Shown here piece after piece: positions 26,148-34,614 of a stretch of DNA of 64,000 nucleotides. Below the pieces are notes generated by a model, which ran no database searches, had not been told where the DNA came from, and saw only the letters and a list, made by a program, of their open reading frames with translations. The stretch comes from Bacteriovoracaceae bacterium (GTDB lineage: Bacteria > Bdellovibrionota > Bacteriovoracia > Bacteriovoracales > Bacteriovoracaceae). Made by a program: the position numbers and the translations under genes. The stretch lies in the NCBI GenBank assembly GCA_029865945.1, contig JARXAH010000026.1:1-64000 (forward strand). Direction: 5' to 3'. Within the stretch, counting starts at the first letter, position 1; each line of letters begins with the position of its first letter.

Positions 26148-26354
26148 ATGGCAACTAAAGGTATGAAGACAAAGAAAGCAGCTGCAAAAAGATTTAAGCT
26201 CACTGCGACTGGTAAAATTAAATTTAAGCCGTCTCACATGAGGCACATATTGACGAAGAAAACTTCTAATTTTAAGCGTGCCAAGCGCAAAGGTAACTAC
26301 GTTCACCCAACTCATGAGGCGCTGATTATGAAGTGCCTACCTTTTGGACTTTAG
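26148..26354 (+). CDS. rpmI: 50S ribosomal protein L35
   Basis: A 68-residue basic protein: MKTKKAAAKRFKLTATGKIK near the start and the AKRKGNYVHPTHEALIMKCLPFG ending correspond to L35. It lies 63 nt after infC in the conserved order and precedes rplT. In many bacteria L35 and L20 are repressed by L20 binding to the leader; no such structure can be claimed here by eye. Confidence 0.95.
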   Translation: MATKGMKTKKAAAKRFKLTATGKIKFKPSHMRHILTKKTSNFKRAKRKGNYVHPTHEALIMKCLPFGL

Positions 26355-26468
26355 TTAATTTTTTTTAAAGTTGTAATTTTTATAGGTTTTTTGTGTCTCC
26401 GGTGGCCATCAAGTGAAAACCAATAATGGTTTCCCCCCGTAATAATAAGAGATGCATAAGGAGATTTT

Positions 26469-26813
26469 ATGGCACGTGTAAAGCGCGGTTTTAAACGCCG
26501 TCGTCGCAGTAACAAAATTTTTAAATTAGCGAAAGGTTTTCACTTCGATAGACGTAATAAAATACGTCATGCGATGCCGACCGTAGAGCGAGCACTAGCT
26601 TATGCATATAAAAGTAGAAGGCTATTGAAGCGCAGCATGCGTCAGTTATGGATTGCTCGTATTAATGCGGCATCTAGACTTTTGGGTTTGAGTTACTCAA
26701 AGCTAATTTCTAAGTTGAGTGCTTCTAAAATTCAACTCAATCGCAAAATGCTTGCTGAGTTAGCGGCAAGAGACTTGAACGCTTTTAATTTTGTTGTTTC
26801 AAAAGTTAAATAG
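26469..26813 (+). CDS. rplT: 50S ribosomal protein L20
   Basis: A 114-residue basic protein with the L20 start VKRGFKRRRRSNKIFKLAKG, followed by RALAYAYKSRRLLKRSMRQLWIARINAASR. It binds 23S rRNA early in 50S assembly. AAGGAG is 8 nt upstream of the ATG. The 114-nt gap after rpmI is AT-rich with one weak hairpin. A strong terminator follows the gene. pheS and pheT, often next in other bacteria, are absent here. Confidence 0.96.
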   Translation: MARVKRGFKRRRRSNKIFKLAKGFHFDRRNKIRHAMPTVERALAYAYKSRRLLKRSMRQLWIARINAASRLLGLSYSKLISKLSASKIQLNRKMLAELAARDLNAFNFVVSKVK

Positions 26814-26821
26814 ATTTATTT

Positions 26822-26864
26822 TTCGCTTCTTCCTGATTTAATCAGTTAGAAGCGAAGTTTTTAT
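26822..26864 (+). terminator. Intrinsic terminator after rplT
   Basis: TTCGCTTCT pairs with AGAAGCGAA (perfect 9 bp), with an inner CTGAT/ATCAG stem, followed by GTTTTTATT. It lies 8 nt after the rplT stop and separates the ribosomal group from ihfA. Confidence 0.88.
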
Positions 26865-27027
26865 TCTTCACTTTCCCTTCTTTGAGTATTTCAGTCTTTT
26901 CTTTTTTTAATTTTTATCTATGTTTTTTTCGTAGCTTACAATTCGATCGTTTGGTAACCTATTGAAGTAAGGTTCATTTATACTCATGGAAATTTGGATT
27001 TCAGAGTAGTGGATGAGGAGGAAAGTC

Positions 27028-27420
27028 ATGAGCTTGACCAAGGCCAACATAGTTGATCAGATTCACGATGAGCTGGGTATCTCCAAAAAGGAGGCGGCCG
27101 ATCTCGTTGACCAAGTTTTTAAAATTATGAAGGAAACTCTGGGTAAGGGTGAGAAAATTAAAATTTCAGGATTCGGCAATTTTATTATCCGAGATAAGTC
27201 CACCAGACTTGGAAGAAATCCTCAAACCGGCGAATCGATGAATATTACGGCGAGAAGAGTGTTAACTTTTCGTCCCTCACAAATACTAAAGGAAGATATT
27301 ACCGAAAGGTATGCTCATAGAATCAATGATAAAGGTGAAGAAGATACATCTATTGAACCCAAAAATACAACGAGTCGAGCACTCAGCATCCACATGCCTA
27401 ACGAGGATGAAGAGGACTAA
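27028..27420 (+). CDS. ihfA: Integration host factor alpha subunit / HU-family DNA-binding protein
   Basis: A 130-residue HU/IHF protein that bends DNA. LTKANIVDQIHDELGISKKEAADLVD forms the helical dimer part, and ISGFGNFIIRDKSTRLGRNPQTG with the following ARRVLTFRPSQ is the DNA-binding beta-arm with its intercalating Pro (GRNP). A 35-residue acidic extension (ending NEDEED) follows the core. I use the ATG at 27028 with GAGGAGG upstream; the ATG at 27013 lies before that ribosome site. The location after infC-rpmI-rplT and before a MerR gene is typical for ihfA. Confidence 0.92.
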   Translation: MSLTKANIVDQIHDELGISKKEAADLVDQVFKIMKETLGKGEKIKISGFGNFIIRDKSTRLGRNPQTGESMNITARRVLTFRPSQILKEDITERYAHRINDKGEEDTSIEPKNTTSRALSIHMPNEDEED

Positions 27421-27489
27421 GGTTAGAGGGTGGAGCAAGCACGTCCACTTTATTAGTTTCAAACAAGGGAAAATTCAGGAGGAATACCT

Positions 27490-28350
27490 ATGTTGAATAC
27501 TGCTAGTAGCTTTCCGACAGATGAATATAAAGATTCTGATGTAGTCGCTGAAATAAATAGTATTCATGAGATTGAAGTTTTCACAAAACGCTACGGCCAA
27601 ATTCCGGCCAAATCTTTTTTTAAAATTAATGAAGTATTGGAACTACTAGATATACGGCCTTATGTTTTAAGATTTTGGGAAACAGAATTTGATAAAATAA
27701 GTCCAACTAAATCTCAGTCCGGCCAATTAATTTATAGTTTTCTTGATGTGGCCTGTTTATTAATGATAAAGACTTTTTTGCTTGAAGAAAAACTTCCAGT
27801 CGAAAATGCGAGATTGAAATTAGATCAAGAATTTAATTCTGTGATCGGCCCGATTGAAAAAAAATATCGTAGAAATAGGGATTCTATTAGTAATCCTAGT
27901 GAAGAAAATTTTTCAGATCCTACCCACGAGGGGTTGCAGCATAATCAACAAGAGTTAACAAAACTTTTAGTCATCTCCTCTGATTCAGATTTTATTTTTC
28001 ATGACGATAAACAAATGGATAATGAAGCTGATAATGAAGTTCATAATGAAGTTGAAGTGAGCAAGGATTCCAATCCTGTATTCAATGAGGGTTTTGCGCA
28101 AGATTCCTTATTTTCCACCATGGCCATGGAAACATTTACTAATGAAGATGAAAGTGAAGACAACAATGAAGTAGAAGTCGAAGTTGAAGTTGATAAATTA
28201 GAACCTCAACCTGTAGCATCTTTTCAGGCAGAAGAGGATAAGTTTCCAAGGATGAAGGCAGATTCTTTGGCGCTGATTCATTCAAATTTGCAGAGTATGA
28301 GACGTGAGTTAAATCAATTAAGAGAAAACTTATCAGCGCTAATTAGATAG
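27490..28350 (+). CDS. MerR-family transcriptional regulator with long acidic tail
   Basis: A 286-residue protein. Residues about 42-115 are a MerR winged helix (FFKINEVLELLDIRPYVLRFWETEF, then SGQLIYSFLDVACLLMIKTF) of the type encoded beside ihfA in many proteobacteria. The rest is a low-complexity acidic region with two tandem repeats (28018-28053 and 28168-28194) and a C-terminal coiled coil (SNLQSMRRELNQLRENLSAL). AGGAGG precedes the ATG. The 3' end overlaps the convergent gspN by 12 nt. No metal- or ligand-binding cysteines are visible; the target is unknown. Confidence 0.85.
   Translation: MLNTASSFPTDEYKDSDVVAEINSIHEIEVFTKRYGQIPAKSFFKINEVLELLDIRPYVLRFWETEFDKISPTKSQSGQLIYSFLDVACLLMIKTFLLEEKLPVENARLKLDQEFNSVIGPIEKKYRRNRDSISNPSEENFSDPTHEGLQHNQQELTKLLVISSDSDFIFHDDKQMDNEADNEVHNEVEVSKDSNPVFNEGFAQDSLFSTMAMETFTNEDESEDNNEVEVEVEVDKLEPQPVASFQAEEDKFPRMKADSLALIHSNLQSMRRELNQLRENLSALIR
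28018..28053 (+). repeat. In-frame 12-bp tandem repeat in the merR-type gene
   Basis: Three near-identical units (GATAATGAAGCT, GATAATGAAGTT, CATAATGAAGTT) encode D/H-N-E-A/V repeats in the acidic linker. Confidence 0.85.
28168..28194 (+). repeat. In-frame hexanucleotide repeat (GAAGTN) in the merR-type gene
   Basis: Four GAAGTN units encode EVEVEVEV followed by Asp. It is the second repeat tract in this gene and has the same 6-bp period as tracts in liuD, hemCD and gspI. Confidence 0.85.
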
Positions 28351-29283
28351 TTGAGGCGCGGCAAGGTCACCTTTAAGCGAAAATTGGTAACTACTCGGTG
28401 TAGAAGTTTTAAATTTTCCCAATACCATGTCGATAATAGAAAATTCTTTTAGCAGCTTTTCACCTAGCGCAAGCGAAACTTTAACATCGAGGTTAGATCC
28501 GAACCCATTGGCGTCTGGGAGCTTGATATTTCCTTTCGCATCTAAGAAGAGGTCTTTGTCTTTTCGTCCTAAAATTAATTTTTGTAAACTAATTTTGCCT
28601 GCTTTTCCCTCTGCGTAAATGCTAATGTCTTGCAAATTAATTTGAGGAAGAATAAGTCCATAGACAGCGGCCTTTTCCAAGACAACTTCTTTTCCTTTAG
28701 ATTTAAGTAACATGAGATCCAGCTGTTGATTTTTCATAACAGCGCGAAAATCCACATCAATCTTTCCTTTGAGGGAAACATCAAGTCCGTAAATTTCCTT
28801 AATCAATTCACTAAACGACTCTAGTGGAAGTTCTTCTTGAATGGAGAATGCTATTTCCTTAAGGCCGATCGTTAACTTAGTCGGAAGATCCAGAGAGTGA
28901 TACCTGGCAGAAAGCTTAAATACGGGGCCGAGGGGAGATAAGCTTAGGCCCATAAAATAAAGCTTTATGGTTTCAAAGGTTAATTCTTTTTGAGTAGCGG
29001 CAAGACAGCCGCTAGGTAAATTAACTTTTTGTAGCTCTAAGCGCGGCAAAAACAAACCAAACTGCGTTTTTTCGATGTTCACCGAACACCCTAAGGCCTG
29101 TTGCGCTAGTTGGTTAATGGTCCCTTGTAAATTTTGAATGGGATTCCAAAAGATAACAAATGAACTTATTCCAAGCATAATAAGAATGAAGATAAAGCGA
29201 AGCGATCGCAACCACGTGGAGGAATAAATGGCGGGATCGAGATTTTCTGCTTCGATCGATTTAAGAATTTTTTTAGTCGTCAA
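28339..29283 (-). CDS. gspN: Type II secretion system protein GspN
   Basis: A 314-residue protein with one N-terminal membrane helix (about 30-48) and a long periplasmic region with AsmA-like short beta repeats (LDLPTKLTIGLKEIAFSIQ; LILGRKDKDLFLDAKGNIKL). This matches the GspN of delta-type T2SS operons, whose exact role in the machine is unclear. The start is TTG at 29283, with AGGGG 7 nt upstream. It is the last gene of the gspCDEFGHIJKLMN operon and overlaps the convergent merR gene by 12 nt. Confidence 0.8.
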   Translation of the reverse strand: MTTKKILKSIEAENLDPAIYSSTWLRSLRFIFILIMLGISSFVIFWNPIQNLQGTINQLAQQALGCSVNIEKTQFGLFLPRLELQKVNLPSGCLAATQKELTFETIKLYFMGLSLSPLGPVFKLSARYHSLDLPTKLTIGLKEIAFSIQEELPLESFSELIKEIYGLDVSLKGKIDVDFRAVMKNQQLDLMLLKSKGKEVVLEKAAVYGLILPQINLQDISIYAEGKAGKISLQKLILGRKDKDLFLDAKGNIKLPDANGFGSNLDVKVSLALGEKLLKEFSIIDMVLGKFKTSTPSSYQFSLKGDLAAPQLSN

Positions 29284-29321
29284 ACACTAACCCCTATCAT
29301 CTATCATCCAAAATCCAAATT

Positions 29322-29999
29322 TTATTCGTTTTCCGATTCGATGTTATCGATGGCCAAATTATTGAACACAAGAAATTTTATTTTTCCATTCAGTAGTCTT
29401 GTTTCATTATTTCTTGTGAAGTTAATGTCTTCGACAAAAAATTTTCCTTGAAGAATAATTTTTTCCATCATCTCCATGACTTCAACGGTACTCATTTCTC
29501 TAAAGTTTAATTCTAACTCACTCTCTTCCATTTCCGTATATTGAGAGATGCTACTCATTCCACTCCAAGTCATTCGATCTAGGTAAGGAGATAGGTCAGA
29601 GGATCCGCTACTGCTCCCGCTTCCGCCACCAGCATTGCTGCCACTAAAGGCCTCACTAATTTTAGAGGCATTGATGGATGCGAGATTGAGCGGAGTTTTT
29701 ATTCGATTAGCAATACTAGAGTGTTGCATTTTGATATTGTTGACTTGAGTAATATTATTTTGGATCTGTTCTTTTAGATCAATTCCTTGGGAAAGATTTA
29801 AGTTCCAAAAAAGCAAGATAAGCAAAAATGTTAAAGGAATAACAAAAAAAGCAAAGATCGCCACCGTAGCATAGAGATGTTTTTTTTGGTCCTGAATTTG
29901 ACCAATAGTTTCCGTGAATTTTTGGTAAAGGGGCCCATTTTTAATTTCTTCGCACTGATCAAAAATAAATTGATCGATCTTTTGGTAAATATTACTCAT
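29322..29999 (-). CDS. gspM: Type II secretion system protein GspM
   Basis: A 225-residue bitopic inner-membrane protein: cytoplasmic residues 1-43, a membrane helix at about 44-68, a coiled-coil, a Gly/Ser-rich linker (about 118-135) and a C-terminal ferredoxin-like domain (MSTVEVMEMMEKIILQGKFF). GspM partners GspL on the inner-membrane platform. It starts 2 nt after the gspL stop. Assignment rests on topology and position as much as on sequence, which is poorly conserved in this family. Confidence 0.82.
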   Translation of the reverse strand: MSNIYQKIDQFIFDQCEEIKNGPLYQKFTETIGQIQDQKKHLYATVAIFAFFVIPLTFLLILLFWNLNLSQGIDLKEQIQNNITQVNNIKMQHSSIANRIKTPLNLASINASKISEAFSGSNAGGGSGSSSGSSDLSPYLDRMTWSGMSSISQYTEMEESELELNFREMSTVEVMEMMEKIILQGKFFVEDINFTRNNETRLLNGKIKFLVFNNLAIDNIESENE

Positions 30000-30001
30000 A
30001 A

Positions 30002-31636
30002 TTAAAACTCGTATTCTATTTGAAACGTGTTGCCTTTCTCTTCAAGCTTTACACCTTTCAAAGTCGACTGGGTTAACATTTTTTTTGTATTTTCTTTGTC
30101 TTCACTCTTACAGCCTGCAATGGTAGCAATAGCGTTTTGATTACTTGATTCAAAATGGGTGAGGACACAACTATTTTTTGTGGCCATGATTTGATGAATC
30201 TGACTTAAACCAGTGAGTTTGTTGAGAGCAGTGATTGATTGAAAATGCTTTATCTCATTTAACAAAATAGATTTTTTATCTTGAATTTTTTTTAAAAGCT
30301 GAATGGGTTTTTTTGCAAGCAAGTTTTTTTGATCCTGAGGTAAATTGAGCGCCGGATTATTAATCAACGGCCTAAGTTGGGTAGTAAGCTTTTTATCTTT
30401 CATTTGCAAAAAAAAGATATGTCCGAGTAAAACTAAGGAAACCAGTAAACAAACGACAACATATCTCCAGGCGACAAACGCAACGGAGTGGAGTGGAAAG
30501 GGTTGTTGTCTAGGAGAAGTATATTGTCTGATGAGTAAGTTGCCAGACTCAGAGGGATAAATACTAGCTTTAGAGAGAGCGTGGGAGGTAAAAAAAGAGG
30601 GCATATCTCTTGGGGAAATTTTAGACTTGGAAAACGCTGATTCCCCATCACTTAAATATTCAACTGGTCGATTGAAATGATAACTTAAATAATTTTCCAT
30701 GTTCTTTAAGCGACTTGTTCCGCCACAAAGAAATACTCGGTCAATATTTTGATTTTGAGACACTCGGTAACTTAGTTCCCACAATTTAAATTCATTAACA
30801 AAAGGAATCATTAAGTCATCTAAGTTTTCTGCAAAAACTTTTTGATCCTGGGATAAATCTTGGGTAAATTGCGCTCGCGGTAATATGAATGCCGTTTCAT
30901 GTTTGAAATCCCGCGCTTCTTTCAATCCGATTTTATAAAATCCAGTTAGCATGTCATCAATTTTAGATCCAGAAACATAACTAACATAAGTTCCGACGAG
31001 GAGCTGTCCAGCAAAGAAATAGGCCTTGGTGGTGGAATGGCCCATATCCAAAATACAATAATTTCCTTCTCCGGCGATTGGCCGAATACTTTTACCGAGC
31101 AGGTGATAACCATTGGATTCGTGAATTAATAAATTGGGAATACGATGATGTTCGGCCAGCGTTTTATAAAAAGATTCAAAATTTTCATTTTTACAAAAAA
31201 CAGCAAAGGCCCAAAAGGCGTCATTTTTTTTATTTAAGGTCGAAACTAAATGGGTCTCAGTGAGAGAGTAAGGGATTTCTTCTTCAATCTGAAAAGGCAG
31301 CATGAGCTTGGCACTTTTCAAATTCTTTGCAGGGATAAGCTTGAAGCGCGAGGACATTAATTCATAAGGGCACTGAAAGATGATACGAGTCGTATCTGGG
31401 AGTTGGGATAAGTAATCATCAAGTTGAGAAAGCTGAACTCTGGTGGTTTCAAGTAATTTCCAAAATCCTAAATCAAATTTAGCTTTTGAGGCCGCATTTT
31501 GTAGCGGCGGCTGGCCAAATTGATTTTGATTAATGAGAATTTCCCAAGCTTGGATATGCACGAGTCGGCCCGCTTCTTGGCGAGACTCTAAAATCTTGAT
31601 GGAATAAGTTCCCAAGTCACAAGTTACTGTTATCAT
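30002..31636 (-). CDS. gspL: Type II secretion system protein GspL
   Basis: A 544-residue protein with a cytoplasmic PilM/FtsA-like actin-fold domain (about 1-360; YCILDMGHSTTKAYFF and VFLCGGTSRLKNMENYL), a membrane helix near 390-410 and a periplasmic ferredoxin-like domain. It links the GspE ATPase to the inner-membrane platform through GspM. Longer than E. coli-type GspL (about 400) because the actin-like domain is complete. Encoded between gspK and gspM. Confidence 0.88.
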   Translation of the reverse strand: MITVTCDLGTYSIKILESRQEAGRLVHIQAWEILINQNQFGQPPLQNAASKAKFDLGFWKLLETTRVQLSQLDDYLSQLPDTTRIIFQCPYELMSSRFKLIPAKNLKSAKLMLPFQIEEEIPYSLTETHLVSTLNKKNDAFWAFAVFCKNENFESFYKTLAEHHRIPNLLIHESNGYHLLGKSIRPIAGEGNYCILDMGHSTTKAYFFAGQLLVGTYVSYVSGSKIDDMLTGFYKIGLKEARDFKHETAFILPRAQFTQDLSQDQKVFAENLDDLMIPFVNEFKLWELSYRVSQNQNIDRVFLCGGTSRLKNMENYLSYHFNRPVEYLSDGESAFSKSKISPRDMPSFFTSHALSKASIYPSESGNLLIRQYTSPRQQPFPLHSVAFVAWRYVVVCLLVSLVLLGHIFFLQMKDKKLTTQLRPLINNPALNLPQDQKNLLAKKPIQLLKKIQDKKSILLNEIKHFQSITALNKLTGLSQIHQIMATKNSCVLTHFESSNQNAIATIAGCKSEDKENTKKMLTQSTLKGVKLEEKGNTFQIEYEF

Positions 31637-31679
31637 GAATAAATCTTACCACAAATTTGTTTGATTTTACGCAGTCAAT

Positions 31680-32972
31680 TTAGTTCATATTCATTTCTAG
31701 GACAACTGGATTTTCTAACTCGATCTTCTTTTCTGGAACTTCTCCACTGGGACTTGCGCTGGGCGTGGGAGAGGGTGATTCCTGATTTGGGGGGGCAACC
31801 GCAGTCGCTTTACTTGGTAAATACACGATGGAATTAATCGTATACTGAGCATTATCCATGGTGCCAGTGGAGCTCACCTTAAAAACTTGTGGTGCGCTAG
31901 AAAAGCGAACATCAAGTGCCTCAAATTTTTTAAATTTTTCCTCTAGGTCGGAGGCGGTTGCGGCGCGCGCCGTTTCGGCAAAATACTGGATAAAATCTTT
32001 TTTACTTCCAAAATTTATCGGCTGAGCTGGATCGTTCTTTTTTTTATAATAGGTTTGGATTTGCTCGTCAGTGATGTTGGGCATAAACCAGCGAATGATA
32101 TTTTGGGAAAATTTATTTAAATCTAAAGTTGATTGACCATAAACAGTGAATTCAGCTTTAAACATTTTAATGAGATTATCGTCCCAGTGAGGGAGCAGGC
32201 TCAATTCAGAAATAGAACTCATCGGCGCATACTTAGGGGTTAACTTGGACTTTGAAAAATCACTTTCTAGTTGATTGGAAAAGGGGCCAATATCTGTTCC
32301 ACGATCACTAACATAAAATTTAATCGTAGCAATAAGAAGCTCTGGATTGAGAGCGCTGTATTGTCGGTTAAATGTATCGTCTGTTATTCGGCGTTTTTGA
32401 ATGGTCTGCTCCATAATATCAACAAAGAGTTCATCAAATGTAATTTTGGTTTCCGGGGTGGCCGATGGGGTGGGAGTAGGGGCACCGTAATTAGTTCCTG
32501 GAGGTATACGTTTTAATTGTTCCAATTTTGAAACTCTAAGCAAATTTAAATTTAATTGATGAGAGGCCGATTCAATGGTCAAATTCATTCCTCCATTGAG
32601 TAAGGAATTTTTTTCAAAGGTTTCGATGGCACTTTTTTCAAGCGGGCCAGCTTTTTTATTTAAGGGAATGGGAAACATCAAGGGAAATTCCCAGATTTTA
32701 TTGATGGTGGCGAGGCCTACTGATTCCATGACTTGCTTATTTTTTTGCGCATAGTTGAATGCCTCTTTATAAATTTCAAGGCGAGCAATGGCCAAGGTTA
32801 GTCCCGCTTGGGCATTAAGTTTTGCTTGAGTGCGATTTTGAATATTATAAGATTTTAATTTACTAATGAGAGAATCAAATTTGAAAGTGTACATGAGCGC
32901 GGTGAGAATACCAATAATGGTCAGCACCATCATGAGTGCCATCCCTCGTTCATTTAGGGAGAAATTTTTCAT
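31680..32972 (-). CDS. gspK: Type II secretion minor pseudopilin GspK
   Basis: A 430-residue prepilin with a short leader, cleavage region ERG/MALMMVLTIIGILTAL, then a long globular domain with the alpha-domain insertion typical of GspK, the large tip pseudopilin. The canonical Glu5 after cleavage is absent, as is usual for GspK. Two Pro/Ser/Thr-rich stretches are inserted (APTPTPSATPETK near residue 167 and SPSPTPSASPSGEVPEK near 405). The start overlaps gspJ's stop (ATGA). Confidence 0.9.
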   Translation of the reverse strand: MKNFSLNERGMALMMVLTIIGILTALMYTFKFDSLISKLKSYNIQNRTQAKLNAQAGLTLAIARLEIYKEAFNYAQKNKQVMESVGLATINKIWEFPLMFPIPLNKKAGPLEKSAIETFEKNSLLNGGMNLTIESASHQLNLNLLRVSKLEQLKRIPPGTNYGAPTPTPSATPETKITFDELFVDIMEQTIQKRRITDDTFNRQYSALNPELLIATIKFYVSDRGTDIGPFSNQLESDFSKSKLTPKYAPMSSISELSLLPHWDDNLIKMFKAEFTVYGQSTLDLNKFSQNIIRWFMPNITDEQIQTYYKKKNDPAQPINFGSKKDFIQYFAETARAATASDLEEKFKKFEALDVRFSSAPQVFKVSSTGTMDNAQYTINSIVYLPSKATAVAPPNQESPSPTPSASPSGEVPEKKIELENPVVLEMNMN

Positions 32973-33886
32973 GGGGTGGCCGATGGTGAGGGGCTAGCGG
33001 TAGGAATAGGAGTGGCATTAAAATTTTTTCTTTTGCTCCATGGGTAAGGATTTCGAATAATTTTTTTTACTTCCAGAGGGTGATTTTGACGATCGCGATA
33101 TTTGACGGTGAGTTGAATGGCGTAATAAAAAAACTTAGACTCCGGCAGCGTATTAAAGTCTTCAAATTTTTTGTTGTCTGGATTCCAAAATTCCCACTTC
33201 CATTCGTCGACTTTATCAAACATGACTTGCGCCTTTGAACGGTCATTGGAAGTGAGAGCGGCCGTTTTGTCATCGTCACCAAAAGGGTCCACAGAATTTT
33301 GCCAACGCAAAATCACTTTTCCTGGTTGCGCTAAATCTTGAATTTTTTCACGCTCTTTAATGAACTCCATATCATCTTCGTCTGCTGCTGCCAGTTGATA
33401 ACTTATCCAAGAAAAATTTGATGAATGTTCATTGAGGTATTTTCTGCGATTATTATTGGTCATAAAAGTAATGCTATCATCGGCAAAATAAATTTGACCA
33501 ATAGGTAGACCATCTTCATCAAGGGAGGGAAAATTTTTATTTTCTTGAGATCGTTGTTGCATGATATTAGTGGCCGCTTCAAAAAGTTCACGATGTTCTT
33601 GAGTCGATACTTCGTTGGGACGATATTGATCTAAATTGAGTCGTTTACTAGAGAGAAGGGGAGAGTAAAAATGCAGGAGATCGTATTCCAGCAGTGCCAA
33701 GAAAGTATAAACACGAAGAGCATCAGCATCTTCAAGGCCTACTTCTTCTTGAGTTTGAAAACTTTGCTTCGTAATTGTGCTTATCGACAGTGAAAGGAAA
33801 CTGAGGAGAGTGATAGCAATGAGAATTTCAAAGAGCGACATACCTGATTGAGCGCAGTGATGAGAATTTTTAGGAAGGGAAGTCAT
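32969..33886 (-). CDS. gspJ: Type II secretion minor pseudopilin GspJ
   Basis: A 305-residue prepilin: leader MTSLPKNSHHCAQSG, cleavage before MSLFEILIAITLLSFL with Glu at position 5, then a beta-rich globular domain. It forms the pseudopilus tip with GspI and GspK. The C-terminus ends in a Pro/Ser/Thr-rich tail, ATPIPTASPSPSATP, which is not a usual feature of GspJ. Overlaps gspI and gspK by 4 nt on each side. Confidence 0.9.
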   Translation of the reverse strand: MTSLPKNSHHCAQSGMSLFEILIAITLLSFLSLSISTITKQSFQTQEEVGLEDADALRVYTFLALLEYDLLHFYSPLLSSKRLNLDQYRPNEVSTQEHRELFEAATNIMQQRSQENKNFPSLDEDGLPIGQIYFADDSITFMTNNNRRKYLNEHSSNFSWISYQLAAADEDDMEFIKEREKIQDLAQPGKVILRWQNSVDPFGDDDKTAALTSNDRSKAQVMFDKVDEWKWEFWNPDNKKFEDFNTLPESKFFYYAIQLTVKYRDRQNHPLEVKKIIRNPYPWSKRKNFNATPIPTASPSPSATP

Positions 33887-34614
33887 GTTCCGCCTCCTGT
33901 TGATGTTCCGGTTCCTGATCCTGATCCTGATCCTGATCCGGTGGTGTCAGTACCTGGTGGATTATCAGAATCAGGATTGTTGCTATTACTGTTGCCTCCG
34001 CCACCTGTCCCAACTTGAACTTTTCCTTCAGGATTTCGAAACCATGTTGAAAGTACATATTTTTCTTTGGTACTTTTTTCTGTTACCGTCACTTGAATTT
34101 GCCAAATGAGATTTTTTAAATTGGTTTGTACTTGTGTAAAGACTTGTTTCAATACGGCAGCATTGGGATTACTGGCAGCTGCGTTGGCGTCCTCTTCCTT
34201 ACCGTCCTCAGATCCAGGGTTAGAGAATAGTAAATCCGAAAAATTTGAGGGAAGTTCAAATCTTTTCCACTCCACCATGTATTCGTAGTCTTGCCACTGA
34301 CTATCTTCAAAATTTTTCGTTTCAGGAATGAGTGTGAGTGAATCATTGAGGGGCGGAGGTTTATTGAGCGTATCAGTAATGATTTGCTCGCTTAGTTGCA
34401 GCATCACCATTTCTTTTTGCCATTGAGTAGATCCCAGTAAGTTGATTCGTTCAGACGTGGCGTAGACTAAGTAAAAAACAGAAAACATAAGAACAGCAGT
34501 TAATACTTCAAGAAGGGAAAAACCACTTTGAGAGGATCGATGAATTCTCCTAAGGTTTTTCTTTCGACCAGTCTTGCAGATAATTTCTAATACTTTGTAC
34601 ATCGTCGAGACCAT
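33883..34614 (-). CDS. gspI: Type II secretion minor pseudopilin GspI
   Basis: A prepilin with QSG/FSLLEVLTAVLMF at the cleavage site (Glu5 kept). The globular domain is extended by a Gly/Ser/Thr-rich tail made partly of CCTGAT hexamer repeats (33914-33937). The frame starts at ATG 34614 or 34602, giving a leader of 30 residues or more and overlapping gspH by 50-65 nt. GspI leaders are normally 6-10 residues; AGGAGA lies near the end of gspH but no usual start codon follows it at a good distance, so the true start is unresolved. Confidence 0.85.
   Translation of the reverse strand: MVSTMYKVLEIICKTGRKKNLRRIHRSSQSGFSLLEVLTAVLMFSVFYLVYATSERINLLGSTQWQKEMVMLQLSEQIITDTLNKPPPLNDSLTLIPETKNFEDSQWQDYEYMVEWKRFELPSNFSDLLFSNPGSEDGKEEDANAAASNPNAAVLKQVFTQVQTNLKNLIWQIQVTVTEKSTKEKYVLSTWFRNPEGKVQVGTGGGGNSNSNNPDSDNPPGTDTTGSGSGSGSGTGTSTGGGT
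33914..33937 (-). repeat. Perfect hexanucleotide repeat (CCTGAT x4) in gspI
   Basis: Four perfect CCTGAT units (plus strand) encode Gly-Ser dipeptides in the C-terminal tail of GspI. This is the purest 6-bp repeat in the window and the one most likely to vary in copy number. Confidence 0.9.

Noticed and set aside
26355-26468. L20-binding leader between rpmI and rplT
   Set aside because: Only a weak 5-bp hairpin is visible; no recognisable L20 site could be supported.
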